From JBBEAM01 sp942491105 (lineage in GTDB: Bacteria > Pseudomonadota > Alphaproteobacteria > Kiloniellales > DSM-21159), in NCBI GenBank assembly GCA_942491105.1, contig CALNZX010000002.1:1-64000 (forward strand): a DNA stretch of 64,000 nt, written 5' to 3'. The position numbers and the translations under genes are program-made. This document shows positions 26,969 through 36,618 of the stretch, piece by piece (the stretch's first letter is position 1; each line of letters starts with the position of its first letter). The notes beneath the pieces are model-generated. The model searched no databases and was not told the DNA's origin. It saw nothing but the letters and a program-made list of their open reading frames with translations.

Positions 26969-28161
26969 GATCGCGCCCCAAGGCAGTATTCCAGGGCGTC
27001 GACCACCCCCTCGACCCCGGCTTCGGGGGACCAGGCTTCGGCGCTACGCCGGGCCGCCTGCCCGTAGGCGCCGCGCCGCGCCGGGTCGGCGAGCAGACGC
27101 AGCAGCCCGCTTGTCAGGGCTTCGACGTCGCCGGTCGGGAAGACCACGCCGTTCTCGCCATCCACCACCAGATCGCCCGAGGTGCCGACGCCCGTCGAAA
27201 CCAGGCAGGGCAGCCCGAGGATCATCGCCTCGTGCAGAATCTTCGGCGTCGGATCGTAGTGCGACGGCAGTACCAGCAGGTCCGCGGCCATCAAGACCGG
27301 CGGCACCTCGGCGGGTTGCCGGAATCCGGCAAAGACGACCCGCGCGCCGGCTTCCCCAGCCGCGCCAGCGGCGGCTTCCAGGGCGGCGCGGTCCTGCCCC
27401 TCCCCGACCAGCAGCAGCCAGGCTTCGGGGAAGTCCCCGGCAAGCCGCGTGAAGGCGGCGAGCAGATCGCCGGGCCGCTTGCGCTCGATCAGTCGCCCGA
27501 AGAAAGCGATGACCTGCGCCTGGTCTGGAATTGCGAGCTGGCGGCGCTGGCTGGCCCGGATGGCGTCGCGCTGCTCGGCTTCGCGCAGCAGCCGGTCGTT
27601 GTCGACGGTGCTCGGCAGGAAGAACAGCTTGTCCTCGGCCACGCCGTAGTGCCGGAAATAGGCGCGGTTCGCCTGGCAGCCATAGAGCACGGCGTCGTAG
27701 CGCCGCAGCACCCAGGGCAGCAGCCGCGCCTTGAGCCGCCCCCGCCAGCCGCCGCCGCGGTGAGTCAGATCGGCCTCCGCGCGCAGCAGAGCCTTGGCGC
27801 CGCTCAGCTTCGCCAGCACCAGCGCGAGCAGGGCGCTGAGACTGTCGTAGCCCATGATCAGCACCGCATCGCGGCGCCGCCCCAGCAGCGCCGGAATCAG
27901 CCCCGGATTGAACCGCGAGATCAGCGGCGCGAATTCGTTCCAGCTCCAATTCGCAAGGAAGCGGTGGCGATAGCCCGCGAGCAAGGCCGCGTCGTCGCCC
28001 TTGAGCTCCGCGTTCCATTCCGCCTCGAAGCGCGGGCGCGTCCCCAGGCGCGACAGAAAGAGCACCTCCGGTTCGACCCGTGGATCGCGCGCCAGCGCCC
28101 GGTAGAGCGCGGCATGATAGGGCACCGGATGCAGCGAGACCTGGGTCAGGCGGAAAGTCAT
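26965..28161 (-). CDS. glycosyltransferase family 4
   Basis: 398 residues. It begins with a GT4-like domain (TQVSLHPVPYHAALYRALARDP). The C-terminal half has VIAFFGRLIERKRPGDLLAAF and ADLLVLPSHYDPTPKILHEAMILGLPCLVS, the position of the E-x7-E donor motif. It lies 4 bases after the preceding GT4 gene and ends in an ATGA overlap with the propeller gene. Confidence 0.85.
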   Translation of the reverse strand: MTFRLTQVSLHPVPYHAALYRALARDPRVEPEVLFLSRLGTRPRFEAEWNAELKGDDAALLAGYRHRFLANWSWNEFAPLISRFNPGLIPALLGRRRDAVLIMGYDSLSALLALVLAKLSGAKALLRAEADLTHRGGGWRGRLKARLLPWVLRRYDAVLYGCQANRAYFRHYGVAEDKLFFLPSTVDNDRLLREAEQRDAIRASQRRQLAIPDQAQVIAFFGRLIERKRPGDLLAAFTRLAGDFPEAWLLLVGEGQDRAALEAAAGAAGEAGARVVFAGFRQPAEVPPVLMAADLLVLPSHYDPTPKILHEAMILGLPCLVSTGVGTSGDLVVDGENGVVFPTGDVEALTSGLLRLLADPARRGAYGQAARRSAEAWSPEAGVEGVVDALEYCLGARS

Positions 28162-28165
28162 CGTC

Positions 28166-29290
28166 CTAGACCTCCCCCCGGCCGAGCAGCCCGCGCAGCA
28201 GCGCCGCGCCGCGCGCCTGATAAGCCTGCAGGGAATACCGCTCCATCTCCGCTGGCCGGCGGCCGCGCGGCCGCGCCAGAACGGCTTCGATTCCAGTCAG
28301 CAAGCCGGCCTCGTCGTCCGGGTCCACGGCCTCGCCGAAGCCGAGCTGCGCGATAACCTCCTGGCTGGCGTCGCGGGTGCTGCCGAGCACCGGGACACCG
28401 CTGGCCATAGCCTCCAGGTAGACCAGTCCGAAGCCCTCGATCCGCCCCGGCATGACGTAGGCGGAGGCGGCGCGATAGAGATCCGCTTTATCGGAGTCCG
28501 GCACGAAGCCGAGAAACCGCACCTGCCCTGAAACGCCCAGCGCCTCGGCCTTGGCCTCCAGGCGGGCGCGGTCCGCGCCCTTGCCGGCGACCGCGAAGAC
28601 CAGATCGCGGTGCGCGCGCAACAGCCGCGGCAGCAGTTGCAGCACCTGATCGATCCCCTTGTTGGGCGCGTCGATCGGCGACAGCCGGGCGACCAGCAGC
28701 AGGACCCGCTTGCCCCGCAGGTCGTAGCGATCGAGAAACCCGGGCTCCGGCGAACCCGGCGAAAAGCGTTCGAGATCGACGCAGTTGGGGTGCAGCTTGA
28801 CGGCTTCGGGCGCGACCGGCGCCCAGGCGAGAAAGCGCTGGCGGGTAAAGGCGCTGACCGCGAGAAAGGCATCGACCCCGGCAAGCAGGGGCCGGATCAG
28901 GATCCGGCGCTGCGGCCTCCAGGCTTCGACGCCGTGCAGCACCACGGCGAGCTTTCCGCCGCGCAAGCGCCGCAGCAGCCAGGCCAGCGGCAGCAGATTG
29001 ATGTGGGTCACCAGGATCAGATCATAGCGCCCGCCGCTGCAGAGCAAGCGCAGAAAGGCGTGCAGCAGGCTCAGCCTGCTGCCGCCCGCCGGCGCGCGCC
29101 AGTGCAGCTTCTCCGGCAGCGCGGAGGGATCCCAGGGCTCGCGCGAGCGGGACAGGCAGACCACCTCGCCGACCTCAGGCATGGCGGCCAGGCCCTGCAG
29201 CAGATCGCGGGCCGCCTGGGCGATGCCGCCGTATCCGGCGTAGGCGTCCGGCGTCAGTACCAGGAACCGCAGCGGCCGGTCGTCCGTCAT
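28166..29290 (-). CDS. glycosyltransferase family 4
   Basis: 374 residues. Begins with the glycine loop DAYAGYGGIAQAARDLLQGL and carries VLLLVARLSPIDAPNKGIDQVL and SAYVMPGRIEGFGLVYLEAMASGVPVLGS with the E-x7-E motif, a standard GT4 donor domain. It adds one sugar of the repeat. ATGA overlap with the methyltransferase gene upstream. Confidence 0.88.
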   Translation of the reverse strand: MTDDRPLRFLVLTPDAYAGYGGIAQAARDLLQGLAAMPEVGEVVCLSRSREPWDPSALPEKLHWRAPAGGSRLSLLHAFLRLLCSGGRYDLILVTHINLLPLAWLLRRLRGGKLAVVLHGVEAWRPQRRILIRPLLAGVDAFLAVSAFTRQRFLAWAPVAPEAVKLHPNCVDLERFSPGSPEPGFLDRYDLRGKRVLLLVARLSPIDAPNKGIDQVLQLLPRLLRAHRDLVFAVAGKGADRARLEAKAEALGVSGQVRFLGFVPDSDKADLYRAASAYVMPGRIEGFGLVYLEAMASGVPVLGSTRDASQEVIAQLGFGEAVDPDDEAGLLTGIEAVLARPRGRRPAEMERYSLQAYQARGAALLRGLLGRGEV

Positions 29291-30153
29291 TCCGCCGCGA
29301 CTTGGGGCCGCCGGACCTCGGCAACCAGCAGCCAGCCCGCCTTGGCCTTCAGCGCATCGTCGATAGCGCGCGGCAGCAGCCGGAAGAGCGGTTTTGCCAT
29401 ATGCGTAATCGACAGGGCCTCGGTCACCAGCCCAGGCACGGCGAGCGCGGCGGAGAAATCGCGCGGGCGGTAGTGGCGATGGAAATACCCGTCGGTGAAG
29501 TGACGCTGCGCGCGCTCCAGATTATCGCCGGAAAACAGCTTGCCCTTGAGCAGCAGCCACTGCCAGCCGCGCAGATGGTAACGCAGCGAGTCGCGGTTAT
29601 AGACCATCAGCAGGGCCCGCCCGCCGGGGCGCAGCACCCGCGCCACCTCGCGGTAGGCCGTATCGGGCTGCGAGGTATGATGCAGCACCCCCCAGGAGAA
29701 GACGAAGTCGAAGCTCTCCGAATCGAAGGACAGGCTTTCCGCGTCCTCCTGCTGAACCCGCAGCGCGACGCCCTGGGACTCCGCGTTGCGCCGGGTCATT
29801 TCAATCGCCGTGTCGGTCAGGTCGACCGCGGTCACCCTGGCGCCGGCCTTGGCGAAAAGACAGCTCGCGGCGCCAGAGCCGCAGCCGATCTCCAGAACAT
29901 CCCGGCCGGACAGCTTGGTGAAGTCGAAGCGGTCACGCAGCCAGGGATTGCCGTCGAGGAACTTGGCCTCGATGGAAAGAAAATCCTCGCGGCTCCGCGG
30001 CAGCCTGTCCTCCGCCTCCCAGTCGGCATAGGTCATCGGCAGCGCGCGCCACCAGGCTTGATTACGCTCCTGCAGAGAGGAGCCTCTGGCGTCGATCTCT
30101 CCCCTGACCTTGGAAAAGCTGGTTTTGCTCGGGGACAGTGGCGGACTCCTCAA
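29287..30153 (-). CDS. class I SAM-dependent methyltransferase
   Basis: About 288 residues if the TTG at 30153 is used; the nearest ATG (30036) would remove the conserved-looking stretch before LPMTYADWEAEDRLPRS, so I prefer the longer form but the start is uncertain. Motif I is VLEIGCGSGAASCLFAKAG, followed by DLTDTAIEMT, FSWGVLHHTSQPDTAYREVARVLRPGGRALLMVYN. Two more helices at the C-terminus are typical of membrane-near sugar or lipid methyltransferases. It sits between asnB and two GT4 genes. Confidence 0.75.
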   Translation of the reverse strand: MRSPPLSPSKTSFSKVRGEIDARGSSLQERNQAWWRALPMTYADWEAEDRLPRSREDFLSIEAKFLDGNPWLRDRFDFTKLSGRDVLEIGCGSGAASCLFAKAGARVTAVDLTDTAIEMTRRNAESQGVALRVQQEDAESLSFDSESFDFVFSWGVLHHTSQPDTAYREVARVLRPGGRALLMVYNRDSLRYHLRGWQWLLLKGKLFSGDNLERAQRHFTDGYFHRHYRPRDFSAALAVPGLVTEALSITHMAKPLFRLLPRAIDDALKAKAGWLLVAEVRRPQVAAE

Positions 30154-30247
30154 GTTCTGACCGCGCCGGATAGGACCTACGCGGCGAAGCAACTCCGGGC
30201 CGGGAGAATACCGCCGCCCTCCGGTTTCCTCAATCGCCGCGCGGACC

Positions 30248-32044
30248 TCATGGCGCGATCTCCCGCGCCGCCACCTGCCGGGCCCAGCCGCGCAGGCCCC
30301 GCGCGCCGGCGTCCGGCGTGCCGCCGAGCCAGTCGCGCAGGGGCACGGTGAAGCCGGTCTTGGGCCGCCCGAGCAAGTCCGGCGGTAAATCCAACCCCAG
30401 CTTTGCGAGCGTTTCCGGCTTGCTCTCGCGCGGCGCGGCCAGCAGCAGGGGCAGCGCCTCCGCGAGCAGCCGCGCATCGACCAGCGGCACGCGGATTTCC
30501 AGGGAATGCGCCATGCCCGCCCAGTCGGCGTCGCGCAGCAGCTGATTGCGCATGTACCAGGATATCTCCAGCGCGCTGACCCGCCCGCGCGCGCTGCGCA
30601 GCCCGGCGATGCTTTGCGCCAGGCGGGATTCGCTGTGCAGCCGCGCCAAGCCCTCGCGCGCCGCCTCCGCGCCCATCAGATCCGGCAGTTCCCAGGGCAG
30701 AAAGAGTCCACGGCGCAGCAGATAGGCGCCGCCGTAGCTGCCGCCGTATTCCAGCAGGCCGGCGTACTTCGGCGAGGTCATCCGCCGCAGCAGCGGCGCG
30801 GTGACGCGGCGAAAGCCCCTGCCCAATCCCGGCACGGCGGAGACCGGCGCCAGCCAGCCGGCCAACCGGGGAACCTGCCGGAAGCTGGGATAACCGGCGA
30901 AGAGCTCATCGCCGCCGAGGCCGGAAAGCGCGACTTTCAGGCCAGCATCGTGGGCCGCCTTGGACACCAGATAGACATTGGCGCCGTCGATGCTCGGCTG
31001 GTCCATGGCGGCGAAGAACTTCTCCTTCTCGGCGGCGAAGTCCGCGGCCCCGGTATGGCGGGTTTCATGGCGGCTGCCCAGGCGCCGCGCGGAGGCCTCG
31101 GCCAGCGGCACCTCGTCGGCGGCGGTCCCGGCATACTCCGCGAAGCCCAGCGTGAAGCTGCGCAGCTCGTTGTCCCCGGCGCCCGCCGCCAGGGCGGCGA
31201 TCAGATTGGAATCCAGCCCAGCCGAAAGAAACACCGCGACGGGCACGTCGGCGACCAGGTGCGCCGCCACGCTATCGGCCAAGGCATCGCGCAGCCGCGC
31301 GCCGCGCTCGGCGTCGGGCATCGGCCGGGCTTGCTGCTCCGCCTCTGCGATGCAATCGGTCAGGGAGAAGTAAGTTTGAGGCTCGCCCGGTCCTAGCGCA
31401 TCGACGGCCAGCCAGCTTCCCGGCGGCAGGGCGTGGAGCCCCCGGTGAAGCGTGAAGGGCTCCGGCACGTGCCCCCAAAGATAGAAGCCGGCCACCCCGG
31501 CCGGCTCGGAATCGAAGCGCAGCCCGCTGTGGGCGACCAGGGCCTTGACCTGGGAGGCGGCCCAGCAGACGCCGTCGCGGGCCGTGTAGTAGAGCGGCTT
31601 GATGCCCAGAGGGTCGCGGGCCAGCACGAGGCGCTTCGCCTCGGCATCCCAGATCGCCATGGCGAACATGCCGCGCAGCCGGGCGAAGGCCTGCGGCCCC
31701 TGCCGCGCGAAAAGTTCCAGCAGGATCTCGGTGTCGCTGGTGCTGCGCGGGCTGTAGCCGCTCTGCTCCAGCTCCCGGCGCAGCTCGCGATAGTTATAGA
31801 TCTCGCCGTTGTAGACGATGCGGTAACGGCCGCAGGCGCTGACCATGGGCTGCGCGCCGCCGGCCGAGAGATCGATGATCGCCAGACGCCGGTGGCCGAG
31901 TCCGACCCTTTCGTCGGGCGCGATCCACTGGTCGCCGGCGTCAGGCCCGCGCGCCGCCATGGCATCGCGCACGGCCAGCAGGCGCCCGGAGGAAACCGGG
32001 GGCGCGGCCTCCGCGAAGGCGTAGGCGCCGACTATACCGCACAT
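30248..32044 (-). CDS. asnB: glutamine-dependent asparagine synthetase-like amidotransferase
   Basis: 598 residues from ATG 32044, which exposes Cys2 (MCGIVGAYAF), the class II glutaminase nucleophile. An upstream open frame would hide it. The glutaminase half has GHRRLAIIDLSAGGAQPM and YNGEIYNYRELR; the synthetase half has VAVFLSAGLDSNLIAAL (pyrophosphate loop) and GLGGDELFAGYPSF. In surface-polysaccharide loci such enzymes often amidate a sugar acid rather than make free asparagine. A UDP-glucuronate-using enzyme is encoded nearby, so a uronamide is possible. It leads the leftward operon and is divergent from the GT4 gene at 32191. Confidence 0.9.
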   Translation of the reverse strand: MCGIVGAYAFAEAAPPVSSGRLLAVRDAMAARGPDAGDQWIAPDERVGLGHRRLAIIDLSAGGAQPMVSACGRYRIVYNGEIYNYRELRRELEQSGYSPRSTSDTEILLELFARQGPQAFARLRGMFAMAIWDAEAKRLVLARDPLGIKPLYYTARDGVCWAASQVKALVAHSGLRFDSEPAGVAGFYLWGHVPEPFTLHRGLHALPPGSWLAVDALGPGEPQTYFSLTDCIAEAEQQARPMPDAERGARLRDALADSVAAHLVADVPVAVFLSAGLDSNLIAALAAGAGDNELRSFTLGFAEYAGTAADEVPLAEASARRLGSRHETRHTGAADFAAEKEKFFAAMDQPSIDGANVYLVSKAAHDAGLKVALSGLGGDELFAGYPSFRQVPRLAGWLAPVSAVPGLGRGFRRVTAPLLRRMTSPKYAGLLEYGGSYGGAYLLRRGLFLPWELPDLMGAEAAREGLARLHSESRLAQSIAGLRSARGRVSALEISWYMRNQLLRDADWAGMAHSLEIRVPLVDARLLAEALPLLLAAPRESKPETLAKLGLDLPPDLLGRPKTGFTVPLRDWLGGTPDAGARGLRGWARQVAAREIAP

Positions 32045-32190
32045 GCGCTGAACAACCCCCGCCGCGTCGAAACTGCGCGCCAGTATAGACGGGCCGCGCA
32101 GCGGCAACAAAGTTTCCAGCGCGCTCATTTCCTCGCCAGGAGGCGGCTAGCTTCCTAGACTGTCCGCCCAAGGCAAGACAGGCTCCGGCG

Positions 32191-33384
32191 ATGCGCATAC
32201 TTCACGTCATCGGCAATCTTTCGCGCGCGGGCGGCGGCCCCTCGCGCGCGGTGCTCGACATGGCCGTTTCCCTCGCCGGGCGCGGCCACGAGCTTGCGAT
32301 CTACGCGACGCAGTCCGGCGGCGAGACCCTGCCCCTGGAATCCGCGCGGCAGGCCGGAGTCGAGATCCGGCTGTTTCCCGTGCAGCCGCCGCGCGCCTGG
32401 CAGTATTCGCCGGAATTGGCGCGGGCGCTGGCCGGCGCGATCCCCAAGGCCGACCTGGTGCATCTTCACGGCCTGTACTTTCATTACGATCTGGTCACGG
32501 CGAAGCTCTGCCGCCGCCATGGCGTGCCCTATGTCCTGCGCCCCTACGGCACGCTGGACCCCTGGATCCACCGGCGGGCCCGCTGGAAGAAGCTGCCGAT
32601 GGAGCTCTGGTTTCAGAATCGGGACCTGCGGGACGCGGCGGCCCTGCATTTCACCGCCGCCGAGGAGGCCGAACGCGCCCGGCCCTTTGCCCAGGGCGCG
32701 CCGGAGGCCGTGGTGCCGCTCGGCATCGATCCGCAAGAATTCGCGGCGGCGCCGGAGCCCGGCGGCTTCCGCGCGGCGCACCCGGAGATCGGCGCGCGGC
32801 GTATCCTGCTGTTCCTGAGCCGCATCCACGAAAAAAAGGGGCTCGATCTGCTGCTCCCGGCCTTCGCGCAAAGCCTGCGCCACCACGACGACCTGCATCT
32901 GGTGATCGCCGGCCCAGACGACGGCGCGGAGCCGGCGGCGCGCGCCCTTTCCGCGCGCCTGGGGATCGAGGATCGGGTCAGCTTTCCCGGCCTGCTTGGC
33001 GGGGAAGAAAAACTGGCGGCCCTGGCCGATTGCACGCTGTTCGTCCTGACCTCCTATCAGGAGAACTTCGGCCTCTCCGTCGCCGAGGCCCTGGCCATGA
33101 AACGCCCGGTGCTGATTTCCGACAAGGTCAACATCTGGCGCGAGCTCGAACAGGACGGCTGCGCCTTCGTCGTGCCCTGCGAGATCGAAGCCATCGCGGC
33201 GGCCTTGCACGCGGCGCTGTCCGACGACGGCCGCCTGCGCGCCATGGGCGAGGCCGGGCGGCGCTGTCTGGAAAGCCGCTTCAGCCGCGAAGGCATGGCC
33301 ACGGCACTGGAGGCGCTCTACGAGTCGCTGCTCTCCGGAGAAGACCCGCGGCGCGGCCGCATCGGTTTGGCCGGCGCGCCGTAG
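32191..33384 (+). CDS. glycosyltransferase family 4
   Basis: 397 residues. MRILHVIGNLSRAGGGPSRAV is a textbook GT4 N-terminus. The donor domain has ILLFLSRIHEKKGLDLLLPAF and CTLFVLTSYQENFGLSVAEALAMKRPVLIS with the E-x7-E motif. Similar to WcaI/WcaL-like colanic-acid transferases in layout, and the gene beside it encodes a WcaF-like acetyltransferase. Its 3' end overlaps that convergent gene by 67 bases. Confidence 0.88.
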   Translation: MRILHVIGNLSRAGGGPSRAVLDMAVSLAGRGHELAIYATQSGGETLPLESARQAGVEIRLFPVQPPRAWQYSPELARALAGAIPKADLVHLHGLYFHYDLVTAKLCRRHGVPYVLRPYGTLDPWIHRRARWKKLPMELWFQNRDLRDAAALHFTAAEEAERARPFAQGAPEAVVPLGIDPQEFAAAPEPGGFRAAHPEIGARRILLFLSRIHEKKGLDLLLPAFAQSLRHHDDLHLVIAGPDDGAEPAARALSARLGIEDRVSFPGLLGGEEKLAALADCTLFVLTSYQENFGLSVAEALAMKRPVLISDKVNIWRELEQDGCAFVVPCEIEAIAAALHAALSDDGRLRAMGEAGRRCLESRFSREGMATALEALYESLLSGEDPRRGRIGLAGAP

Positions 33385-33908
33385 CAGATCATCCCCTCGG
33401 GCAGATCGGTGAACACCGAGCTGCGCGCGCCGACCACGCTGCCACGGCCGATCGAAACCCCCGGCCCGACGTAGACATCCGTGGCGATCCAGACCTGCGG
33501 GCCGATGACGATGGGTTGCGAATAAATCAGGAAATCCTCGCGCCCGGGATCGTGGCTGCCGGTGCAGAGATAGCTGCGCTGGGAGACCACCGCGTCGGCG
33601 CCGATGGTGATCTCGCCCAGGCTATAGAGCGCGGTGTCGTCGCTGATCCAGCAGCGCGCGCCGAGCGAGACTTTCCAGGGGTAGGTGATGCGGGCGCTGG
33701 GGCGGACCTTGACCCCCGGCCCGACATCGGCGCCGAACAGCCGCAGCAGCCAGCGCCGCCAGCCGTAGCAAACCTGCGGCGAGGCCGCGAACAGCGTCGT
33801 CTGCACCAAGTTCCAGAGCTGCACCGTCAGCGCCGAGCGGCCGCGAAAGCCCGGCGGCAGCGTAAATCGGCCCAAATCCTGAAACTTATCCCCCATCTCC
33901 ACCATCGC
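33318..33908 (-). CDS. WcaF-like O-acetyltransferase (left-handed beta helix)
   Basis: 196 residues from ATG 33908, with GGAG ten bases upstream; a TTG at 33962 would extend it without added similarity. Hexapeptide repeats run from GADVGPGVKVRPSARITYP through VSLGARCWISDDTALY, ITIGADAVVSQRSYLCTGSHD to VYVGPGVSIGRGSVVGARSSV. The His in TGSHD is the usual catalytic base. It would O-acetylate a sugar of the polymer using acetyl-CoA. Convergent overlap with the GT4 gene. Confidence 0.85.
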   Translation of the reverse strand, partial: AMVEMGDKFQDLGRFTLPPGFRGRSALTVQLWNLVQTTLFAASPQVCYGWRRWLLRLFGADVGPGVKVRPSARITYPWKVSLGARCWISDDTALYSLGEITIGADAVVSQRSYLCTGSHDPGREDFLIYSQPIVIGPQVWIATDVYVGPGVSIGRGSVVGARSSVFTDLPEGMICYGAPAKPMRPRRGSSPESSDS

Positions 33909-34022
33909 GCCCTTGCTCCGCCCAATCGGGTAAAGTCTCGCAGGGGCGGCGGGGGCTGACAAGGTTCCTGCCCGAGGCCATGATGCAGCGGGCCGAGCGG
34001 GCGGATTTCACGGGATTGGCGC

Positions 34023-35558
34023 ATGAGAACGGGAGCGGGCATAGCTTTGACGGCGCTTTGCGCGGCCGCGATCGCGCTGCCCGCGGCCATGACCATCAAC
34101 GCCGATGTCGCCTGGTATACCCAGGCCGTACGCCAATGGGCCGAGGGCGCCGTTCTCTACGCCGATATCGGCGATACCAACCTGCCGGCGATCTATCTGC
34201 TGCACCGCCTGGCCTTCGAGATCGCGACTTTGGCGGGGTTTCCCGGCGGCCAGGGCCAGGGCGACTACTACGCGCTGCTGGCGCTGTTCGGCCTCTTGCT
34301 GCTCGGCGTCGTCTTGCTGGCGCGGCGCCTGCTGCGCGACGTTCCGGAACTGACGCTGGACGCGAAAGCCGCGGTGGTCTTCGGCTTCCCGGTGGTCGCC
34401 GCGCTCTCCGGCCTCGGCAACTTCGCCGAGCGCGAGCATTGGATGCTGGCCGCGCTGCTGCCCCACGCGCTCTGTCTCTATCGCCTGCAGATCGGCGTTC
34501 CGGCGCCGCGCCGGCTGGCGATCGCGGCGGCGCTGCTGGCGGGCCTCTTCGCCTTGCTGAAGCCGCACTTCCTGCTGCCCTACCTCTTGCTGGAGCTCTA
34601 TCTGGCCGTGCGGCGGCGTGACGCCCGCCTGCCCTTCCGCCCGGAGAACCTGATCGCCGCCGCCCTCTACATCGGCTTGCTGGGCCTGCAGGCCCTCGCC
34701 TTTCCGGCCTACTTCACCGAGGTTCTGCCGCTGGTGCGCGAGGCCTACGGCGCCTACGCCTTCGGCTGGTTTCTCGGCTTCGGACGGGTCGATGTCTGGC
34801 TGCCCTGCGCGCTCAGCCTGATCTTCCTGATCCTCGTCCCGCGCCTGTTGCCGCGTCCCGCCGCCGAGCTGGCGCGGCTGCTGTTCGTCGCGGCGCTGGC
34901 CTTCGCCCTGAATTACCTGCTGCAGCAGAAGGGCTGGTACTATCAGTTCGTTCCCGCGCTGGCCTATTGCGTGCTGGGCGGCGGCCTGATCGCCGTCTGC
35001 CTGCTGCGGGCGCGGCGGCACCTCCTCGCGGCGGGGCTTGCCGCCCTCCTGCCCGCGCTGCTGCTCTATGTGACGGCACAAAACCTGGCGAACTACTGGA
35101 ACTACCGGGGCGAGGTCGTCGCCCTGGAGGAACTGCTGCGGTCACAGGAAGAGCGCAGCTTGTTGCATCTCTCCACGGCCATGGCCCCGGCCATCCAGTC
35201 GGCGGTGCTTAGCCACGCCGAGTGGGTCTACGACCAGCCGCAGCTCTGGATGCTGCCGGCTTTCTATCAGGCCCGCTTCCATGGCGGGACCGCCCCCGCT
35301 CCGCGCCCGCCGGACCAGCAGCCGCCCAGCGAGGCCGCCTTCTTCCAGGGCGTGATCGCCGCCTTCATCGAAGGGCGGCCCCAGGTGGTCAGCGTGGTGT
35401 CCAGCAGCCGTCCCCCCGCTTTGTGGCAGCGGGATTTCGATTTTCTGTCCTATTTTCAGCAGGATCCGGCCTTCGCGGCGCGCTGGCGGGACTACGAAGT
35501 CGCCGCGCGGAGCGAAACCCACACGTTCTATGTCCGGCGAGACAAGGATTCTAACTAG
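34023..35558 (+). CDS. polytopic GT-C-like membrane protein
   Basis: 511 residues with about ten membrane helices and a soluble C-terminal domain (about 370-511). The first periplasmic loop has INADVAWYTQAV, with an acidic residue where GT-C enzymes carry their catalytic Asp. GNFAEREHWMLAA is another family-like loop. GT-C enzymes use lipid-phosphate sugars at the periplasmic face. It leads a six-gene operon with a GT2 enzyme and a GtrA-domain protein, the set needed to make and flip such a donor. The exact function is unknown. Confidence 0.6.
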   Translation: MRTGAGIALTALCAAAIALPAAMTINADVAWYTQAVRQWAEGAVLYADIGDTNLPAIYLLHRLAFEIATLAGFPGGQGQGDYYALLALFGLLLLGVVLLARRLLRDVPELTLDAKAAVVFGFPVVAALSGLGNFAEREHWMLAALLPHALCLYRLQIGVPAPRRLAIAAALLAGLFALLKPHFLLPYLLLELYLAVRRRDARLPFRPENLIAAALYIGLLGLQALAFPAYFTEVLPLVREAYGAYAFGWFLGFGRVDVWLPCALSLIFLILVPRLLPRPAAELARLLFVAALAFALNYLLQQKGWYYQFVPALAYCVLGGGLIAVCLLRARRHLLAAGLAALLPALLLYVTAQNLANYWNYRGEVVALEELLRSQEERSLLHLSTAMAPAIQSAVLSHAEWVYDQPQLWMLPAFYQARFHGGTAPAPRPPDQQPPSEAAFFQGVIAAFIEGRPQVVSVVSSSRPPALWQRDFDFLSYFQQDPAFAARWRDYEVAARSETHTFYVRRDKDSN

Positions 35559-35637
35559 TTAGACTGGCGACCGGCGCGAAAAGCTTCTGCTATAGTGCCG
35601 CCAGGATTCGCGAGGGGGCAGGGGACGAAAACGCCAC

Positions 35638-36618
35638 ATGGCCGACATCCACATTCTTGTGCCGGTCTTCAACGACTGGGCGGCGCTGCGCCAGTTGCTG
35701 AGCGAGCTGAACGGCGTCGCCGGAACGCGCCCGGAAAGCATCGCCGTCTGCCTGGTCGACGACGGCTCCGCGACGCCGCACGGCTTCGACGCGGAAATGC
35801 TCGCCGGGCTGGATCGTCTCGCCGGGCTGGAAGTCATCGAGCTGGCCGCGAACGGCGGGCATGCCCGGGCCATCGCCATCGGTCTCAGCGCCCTGACCGC
35901 AGAAGGCGAGGGCAAGGCCGTGCTGGTCATGGATGGCGACGGCGAGGACAAGCCCGAGGATATCGCCCGCCTGCTCGACCGCTTCAACGCCCAGCCGGAC
36001 CGGGTGGTGGTGGCGCAGCGCCGCCGCCGCTCCGAAGGGCTGCTGTTCCGGCTGTTCTACCGGCTTTACAAACTGCTGTTCCGGGCCATGACCGGCCACG
36101 CCATCACCTTCGGCAATTTCTGTCTCTGCCCCTGGCCGCTGGCCCGGCGGCTGACCCATATGCCCGAGCTCTGGAGCCATCTGGCGGGCAGTCTGTTGCG
36201 CGCGCGGGTCGCCATCGACCTGCTGCCGACCGACCGTGGCGCGCGCTACGCCGGCCGTTCCCAGATGCGCTTCACCGGCCTGCTGCAGCACGGCCTCGGC
36301 GCCATCGCCGTGGACCTCGACCGGGTGCTGGTCCGCCTGCTGGTCGCCCTGGGCAGTTTCATCGGCCTGCTCGCGCTCGCCCTGATCGTCATCATCTTCG
36401 TGCGGCTGTTCAGCGAGGTCGCGATTCCCGGCTGGGCGACCACGGCCTTCGGCCTGGTGACGGTCTTGCTGGTTCAATCCATCGTCTTCGCGGTGCTGCT
36501 GCTGTTCATCAGCCTGAAGACCCGCAATCTGGCGGAGTCGATCCCTGCGCTGCGTTACCGCGACACCATCGCGGCGCGCCATGTTCTGATCGCGCCCGGC
36601 CGCAAGCGCGATGCCTGA
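35638..36618 (+). CDS. family 2 glycosyltransferase, GtrB/DPM1-like
   Basis: 326 residues. The GT-A domain has IHILVPVFNDWAALRQLL, CLVDDGSATP and the metal-binding VMDGDGEDKPED. Two C-terminal membrane helices (about 238-262 and 270-296) match undecaprenyl-phosphate glycosyltransferases such as GtrB, which make the lipid-phosphate sugar donor used by GT-C enzymes. Flanked by two GT-C-like genes and followed by a GtrA fusion, which supports this. Overlaps the next gene by 8 bases. Confidence 0.85.
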   Translation: MADIHILVPVFNDWAALRQLLSELNGVAGTRPESIAVCLVDDGSATPHGFDAEMLAGLDRLAGLEVIELAANGGHARAIAIGLSALTAEGEGKAVLVMDGDGEDKPEDIARLLDRFNAQPDRVVVAQRRRRSEGLLFRLFYRLYKLLFRAMTGHAITFGNFCLCPWPLARRLTHMPELWSHLAGSLLRARVAIDLLPTDRGARYAGRSQMRFTGLLQHGLGAIAVDLDRVLVRLLVALGSFIGLLALALIVIIFVRLFSEVAIPGWATTAFGLVTVLLVQSIVFAVLLLFISLKTRNLAESIPALRYRDTIAARHVLIAPGRKRDA

